This document shows positions 16,083 to 18,359 of a stretch of DNA of 18,359 nucleotides, one piece after another. This stretch comes from Opitutales bacterium. Its GTDB lineage: Bacteria > Verrucomicrobiota > Verrucomicrobiia > Opitutales > UBA2987. The stretch lies in assembly GCA_021772555.1 (NCBI GenBank), contig JAJFLT010000459.1:1-18359 (forward strand), read 5' to 3'. The first letter of the stretch is position 1. Each line of letters starts with the position of its first letter. The translations under genes were made by a program, and so were the position numbers. The notes beneath the pieces are model-generated. The model saw only the letters and a list, made by a program, of their open reading frames with translations. It searched no databases and had not been told where the DNA came from.

Positions 16083-16373
16083 TCAGTCTTGCCAGGCCCA
16101 GGGGTGGAGGCGTTTGGGGTCGGGGTTGGGTGTTTCGGCGTAGTAAACTGCCATGCGGAAGGCGTAGATGCGGTCTTGGGGAGAATGCGGTTTCTTTTTT
16201 CGCAGGTCTTCGAAGAGGGCTTCGGGAGCCCGGCCTTTGAGTTCTTCGATTTCGCGGAAGCCGATGTCGAGAAGATCGCGCACGACCGCAACCTGTATGC
16301 GGGGTATTCTCATCAAACCCGAATTGAGGGCTTCGTGATCAATTTTTTTAGATTTTTTTTCGGGAAAATTCAT
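16083..16373 (-). CDS. Cdd1-type helix-hairpin-helix protein
   Basis: From the Met at 16373 the product has 96 residues and looks like the pathogenicity-locus Cdd1 family of small helix-hairpin-helix proteins. Visible are the HhH segment IPRIQVAVVRDLLDIGFREI, then EELKGRAPEALFEDLRKK, then DRIYAFRMAVYYAE and the C-terminal HPWAWQD. Family members have no settled function, and the HhH suggests nucleic-acid binding. The frame is open upstream to an ATG at 16427, but those extra codons lie in a repeat-like stretch (CCGTGCTCATCTTCGTAATC), so the shorter start is preferred. No strong Shine-Dalgarno is seen. Confidence 0.75.
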   Translation of the reverse strand: MNFPEKKSKKIDHEALNSGLMRIPRIQVAVVRDLLDIGFREIEELKGRAPEALFEDLRKKKPHSPQDRIYAFRMAVYYAETPNPDPKRLHPWAWQD

Positions 16374-16395
16374 TAAAATATTCAGCTCTTTTTTT

Positions 16396-16430
16396 AACCA
16401 CGGATTACGAAGATGAGCACGGATCATTTG
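16396..16430. repeat. ACCACGGATTA...GCACGGATCA dispersed-repeat-like stretch
   Basis: The stretch reads TTAACCACGGATTACGAAGATGAGCACGGATCA and contains two CACGGAT(T/C)A units ~20 bases apart. From memory, similar ACCACGGATTA-type strings recur between genes in many unrelated bacterial genomes. Copy number in this genome cannot be judged from one window. Confidence 0.35.
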
Positions 16431-16681
16431 TTAAGTTGCGCTGTAACGCCGTTTTCTTTACCTACATTTATTGGATTCAATCTTTTGGTTTTAAGGGATG
16501 GGCAAGTGTGACATACCGGGTGCGCGCGGCGCTTAACTGTGACAAGAATGTGGGACAATGTGACCTTTATTTATGGAACTGGATGTTTTTGAAAAGGTCG
16601 ATCTATATTTTTAACTTGTTTGTCTTCAAATGTTTAGAATTGAACTCGGGTCATTGGCATGTGAAGTGCTAAAGGATCGGC

Positions 16682-18359
16682 GTGAGTAAAGTTTTAGGCA
16701 TTGATTTGGGAACCACCAATTCCTGCATGGCTATTATGGAGGGCGGAGAGCCCGTCGTAGTGCCGAATTCCGAGGGTGCGAGGACCACTCCGTCGGTGGT
16801 GGCTTTTACCAAGACGGGTGAGAGGCTGGTTGGCCAGGCCGCCAAGAGACAGGCGGTGACGAACCCGCAAAATACGATTTTTTCTGCCAAAAGACTCATT
16901 GGGCGCAAGTTCAACGAAGTCCAGGAGGAGGCAAAGCATATACCTTATAAAATTGTCGAAGGTAAAGGTGGCGATGCCTGGATTGAATGTGAGAGCGGCG
17001 GAAAAACCGAAAAATTCGCCCCCGAGCAGATTGCCTCAATGGTCCTGAGCAAAATGAAGGCCGATGCCGAGGCCTATCTGGGAGAAAAAATTACCGAGGC
17101 GGTGATCACCGTGCCGGCCTATTTCAACGCTCCCCAGAGACAGGCTACGAAGGATGCCGGGGCCATTGCCGGGTTTGATGTGAAACGCGTCATCAATGAG
17201 CCCACGGCCGCTTCCCTGGCTTATGGGCTCGATAAAAAATCCGATGAGACGATCGCCGTCTATGATTTAGGGGGCGGCACTTACGATATCTCGATTCTGG
17301 AAATCGCGGACAGTGTTTTTGAAGTGCATGCCACCAAGGGCGACACGCATTTGGGGGGAGACAACTGGGACGCCGCCATTATCGATTGGCTGGTGGAAGA
17401 CTTTAAGAGGGAAAACGGCATCGACTTGAAACAGGACCCGATGGCCCTGCAGCGTTTACGGGAGGAGGCCGAAAAAGCAAAGATTGCGCTGTCCTCGGCC
17501 CAGCAAACCGATATCAATTTGCCGTTCATCACGGCGGATGCGAGCGGTCCCAAGCACCTCAATGTGACCCTCACGCGGTCGAAACTGGAACAGCTTTGTG
17601 ATTCGCTTTACCAGCGCACTATTGGCCCTTTCAAGGCCTGTTTGGAGGATGCCGAATTGACGAAAGGGGACATCAATAACATTGTTTTGGTGGGAGGCAT
17701 GACGCGTGCCCCCAAAGTGTTTGAGGTAGCCCACGAACTGGTCGGTAAAGAGCCCCATAAGGGCGTCAATCCTGACGAAGTGGTGGCCATTGGCGCAGCC
17801 ATTCAGGGAGCCGTTTTACAGGGTGATGTGGATTCCGTGCTGTTGCTCGATGTGACGCCTCTGACCCTAAGTATCGAGACCGAAGGTGGTATTTCCACCC
17901 CCATGATCGACCGGAACACGACCATTCCAACGAAAAAATCGCAGCCTTTTTCTACCGCGTCGGACAACCAGCCGAGCGTAGATATCCGTATTTTGCAGGG
18001 CGAGCGCCCCATGGCCCGCGATAATAAAATGCTGGGCAATTTCAAGCTCGACGGGATACCACCGGCCCAACGCGGGACTCCCCAAATCGAAGTCACTTTT
18101 GATATCGACGCCAACGGTATTTTACATGTGGCGGCGAAAGACCTGGGCACGGGCCGGGACCAGAAAATCACCATCAGCGGTTCGTCCGGCCTGAGCCAGG
18201 ACGAGATCGACCGTATGCAGCAGGAAGCCGAGGCCCACGCCGAGGAAGACCGCAAGAGCAAAGAGGAGGTGGAGACGCGCAATAAACTGGACAGCACCAT
18301 CTACCAGACCGAAAAGCTCCTCAAGGAAAGCGGTGATAAAATCCCGGCAGACAAGAAGG
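16682..18359 (+). CDS. dnaK: Chaperone DnaK (Hsp70), 3' end outside window
   Basis: The first 559 codons of an Hsp70 chaperone, an ATP-driven cytoplasmic protein-folding machine working with DnaJ and GrpE. The start is GTG 16682 with AAAGGA 5 bases upstream. Motifs are phosphate-1 GIDLGTTNSC (6-15), VYDLGGGTYDIS (phosphate-2), GDTHLGGDNWD, the adenosine-binding VLVGGMTRAPKV, the linker LLLDVTPLTLSIETEGG, and substrate-domain segments up to SSGLSQDEIDRMQQEAE. Thr and Lys residues expected for ATPase activity appear in place. It runs off the right edge in the C-terminal lid. The 3' half of a CIRCE-like site (AGTGCTAA) sits at the Shine-Dalgarno, but the left half is missing. No grpE or dnaJ is visible. 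Confidence 0.96.
   Translation, partial: MSKVLGIDLGTTNSCMAIMEGGEPVVVPNSEGARTTPSVVAFTKTGERLVGQAAKRQAVTNPQNTIFSAKRLIGRKFNEVQEEAKHIPYKIVEGKGGDAWIECESGGKTEKFAPEQIASMVLSKMKADAEAYLGEKITEAVITVPAYFNAPQRQATKDAGAIAGFDVKRVINEPTAASLAYGLDKKSDETIAVYDLGGGTYDISILEIADSVFEVHATKGDTHLGGDNWDAAIIDWLVEDFKRENGIDLKQDPMALQRLREEAEKAKIALSSAQQTDINLPFITADASGPKHLNVTLTRSKLEQLCDSLYQRTIGPFKACLEDAELTKGDINNIVLVGGMTRAPKVFEVAHELVGKEPHKGVNPDEVVAIGAAIQGAVLQGDVDSVLLLDVTPLTLSIETEGGISTPMIDRNTTIPTKKSQPFSTASDNQPSVDIRILQGERPMARDNKMLGNFKLDGIPPAQRGTPQIEVTFDIDANGILHVAAKDLGTGRDQKITISGSSGLSQDEIDRMQQEAEAHAEEDRKSKEEVETRNKLDSTIYQTEKLLKESGDKIPADKK

Noticed and set aside
16436..16672. 78-codon frame upstream of dnaK
   Set aside because: TTG start, no ribosome-binding site, odd composition rich in Cys/Trp/Phe; it lies in the probable dnaK regulatory region.
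16620..16681. CIRCE operator for HrcA upstream of dnaK
   Set aside because: Only the right half (AGTGCTAA) is present; no TTAGCACTC at the required 9-base spacing.
1..18359. CRISPR array, tRNA or rRNA genes
   Set aside because: No regularly spaced direct repeats of CRISPR size and no recognisable tRNA or rRNA sequence were found by eye.

Overview
The window looks like a chromosomal segment of a Gram-negative bacterium, most likely of the Verrucomicrobiota (Opitutae-like). That placement is an inference. It rests on the outer-membrane/SLBB/tyrosine-kinase export set beside an exosortase, on the transketolase and HisI sequence variants, and on dispersed palindromic repeats. No rRNA, tRNA or CRISPR array was seen.

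Layout. (1) 1-837, minus: the N-terminal part of a secreted discoidin-like protein that runs off the left edge. (2) 838-1916: about 1.1 kb without a convincing gene. It holds a 276-bp MITE-like element with 20-bp terminal inverted repeats, then very AT-rich DNA with palindromes, ending in a duplicated translation-start region. (3) 1917-3404: a mobile-looking cassette. A zinc-ribbon/HTH protein equal to the N-terminal third of an IS1595-type transposase is followed by a P63C-domain protein and a weak terminator. (4) 3449/3557-10347, plus: an exopolysaccharide locus made of a beta-barrel protein, an SLBB export protein, a fused chain-length regulator/tyrosine autokinase and an O-antigen ligase/polymerase-like protein with a long C-terminal region. 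The first three are coupled by overlapping stop and start codons. (5) 10348-10611: a convergent intergenic region with CAGGTTTCAG-type inverted repeats. (6) 14212-10612, minus: transketolase, then an exosortase fused to an EpsI-type domain. (7) 14343-15198, plus: an ArsR-type repressor with a perfect palindrome touching its start codon, followed by an SRPBCC/AHSA1-type partner gene interrupted by an in-frame TGA. (8) hisI, a small membrane protein, a Cdd1-type helix-hairpin-helix protein on the minus strand, and the 5' part of dnaK running off the right edge.

How the genes fit together. The EPS proteins would form a Wzy-type envelope-spanning assembly: ligase/polymerase in the inner membrane, kinase/co-polymerase controlling chain length, SLBB protein as periplasmic conduit and barrel as outer-membrane exit. 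The exosortase nearby suggests that C-terminally tagged proteins are anchored in or alongside this polysaccharide, but no tagged substrate is visible here. The least explained parts are the zinc-ribbon/P63C pair with its unusual leader, the two-hairpin MITE, and the nonsense-interrupted SRPBCC gene.
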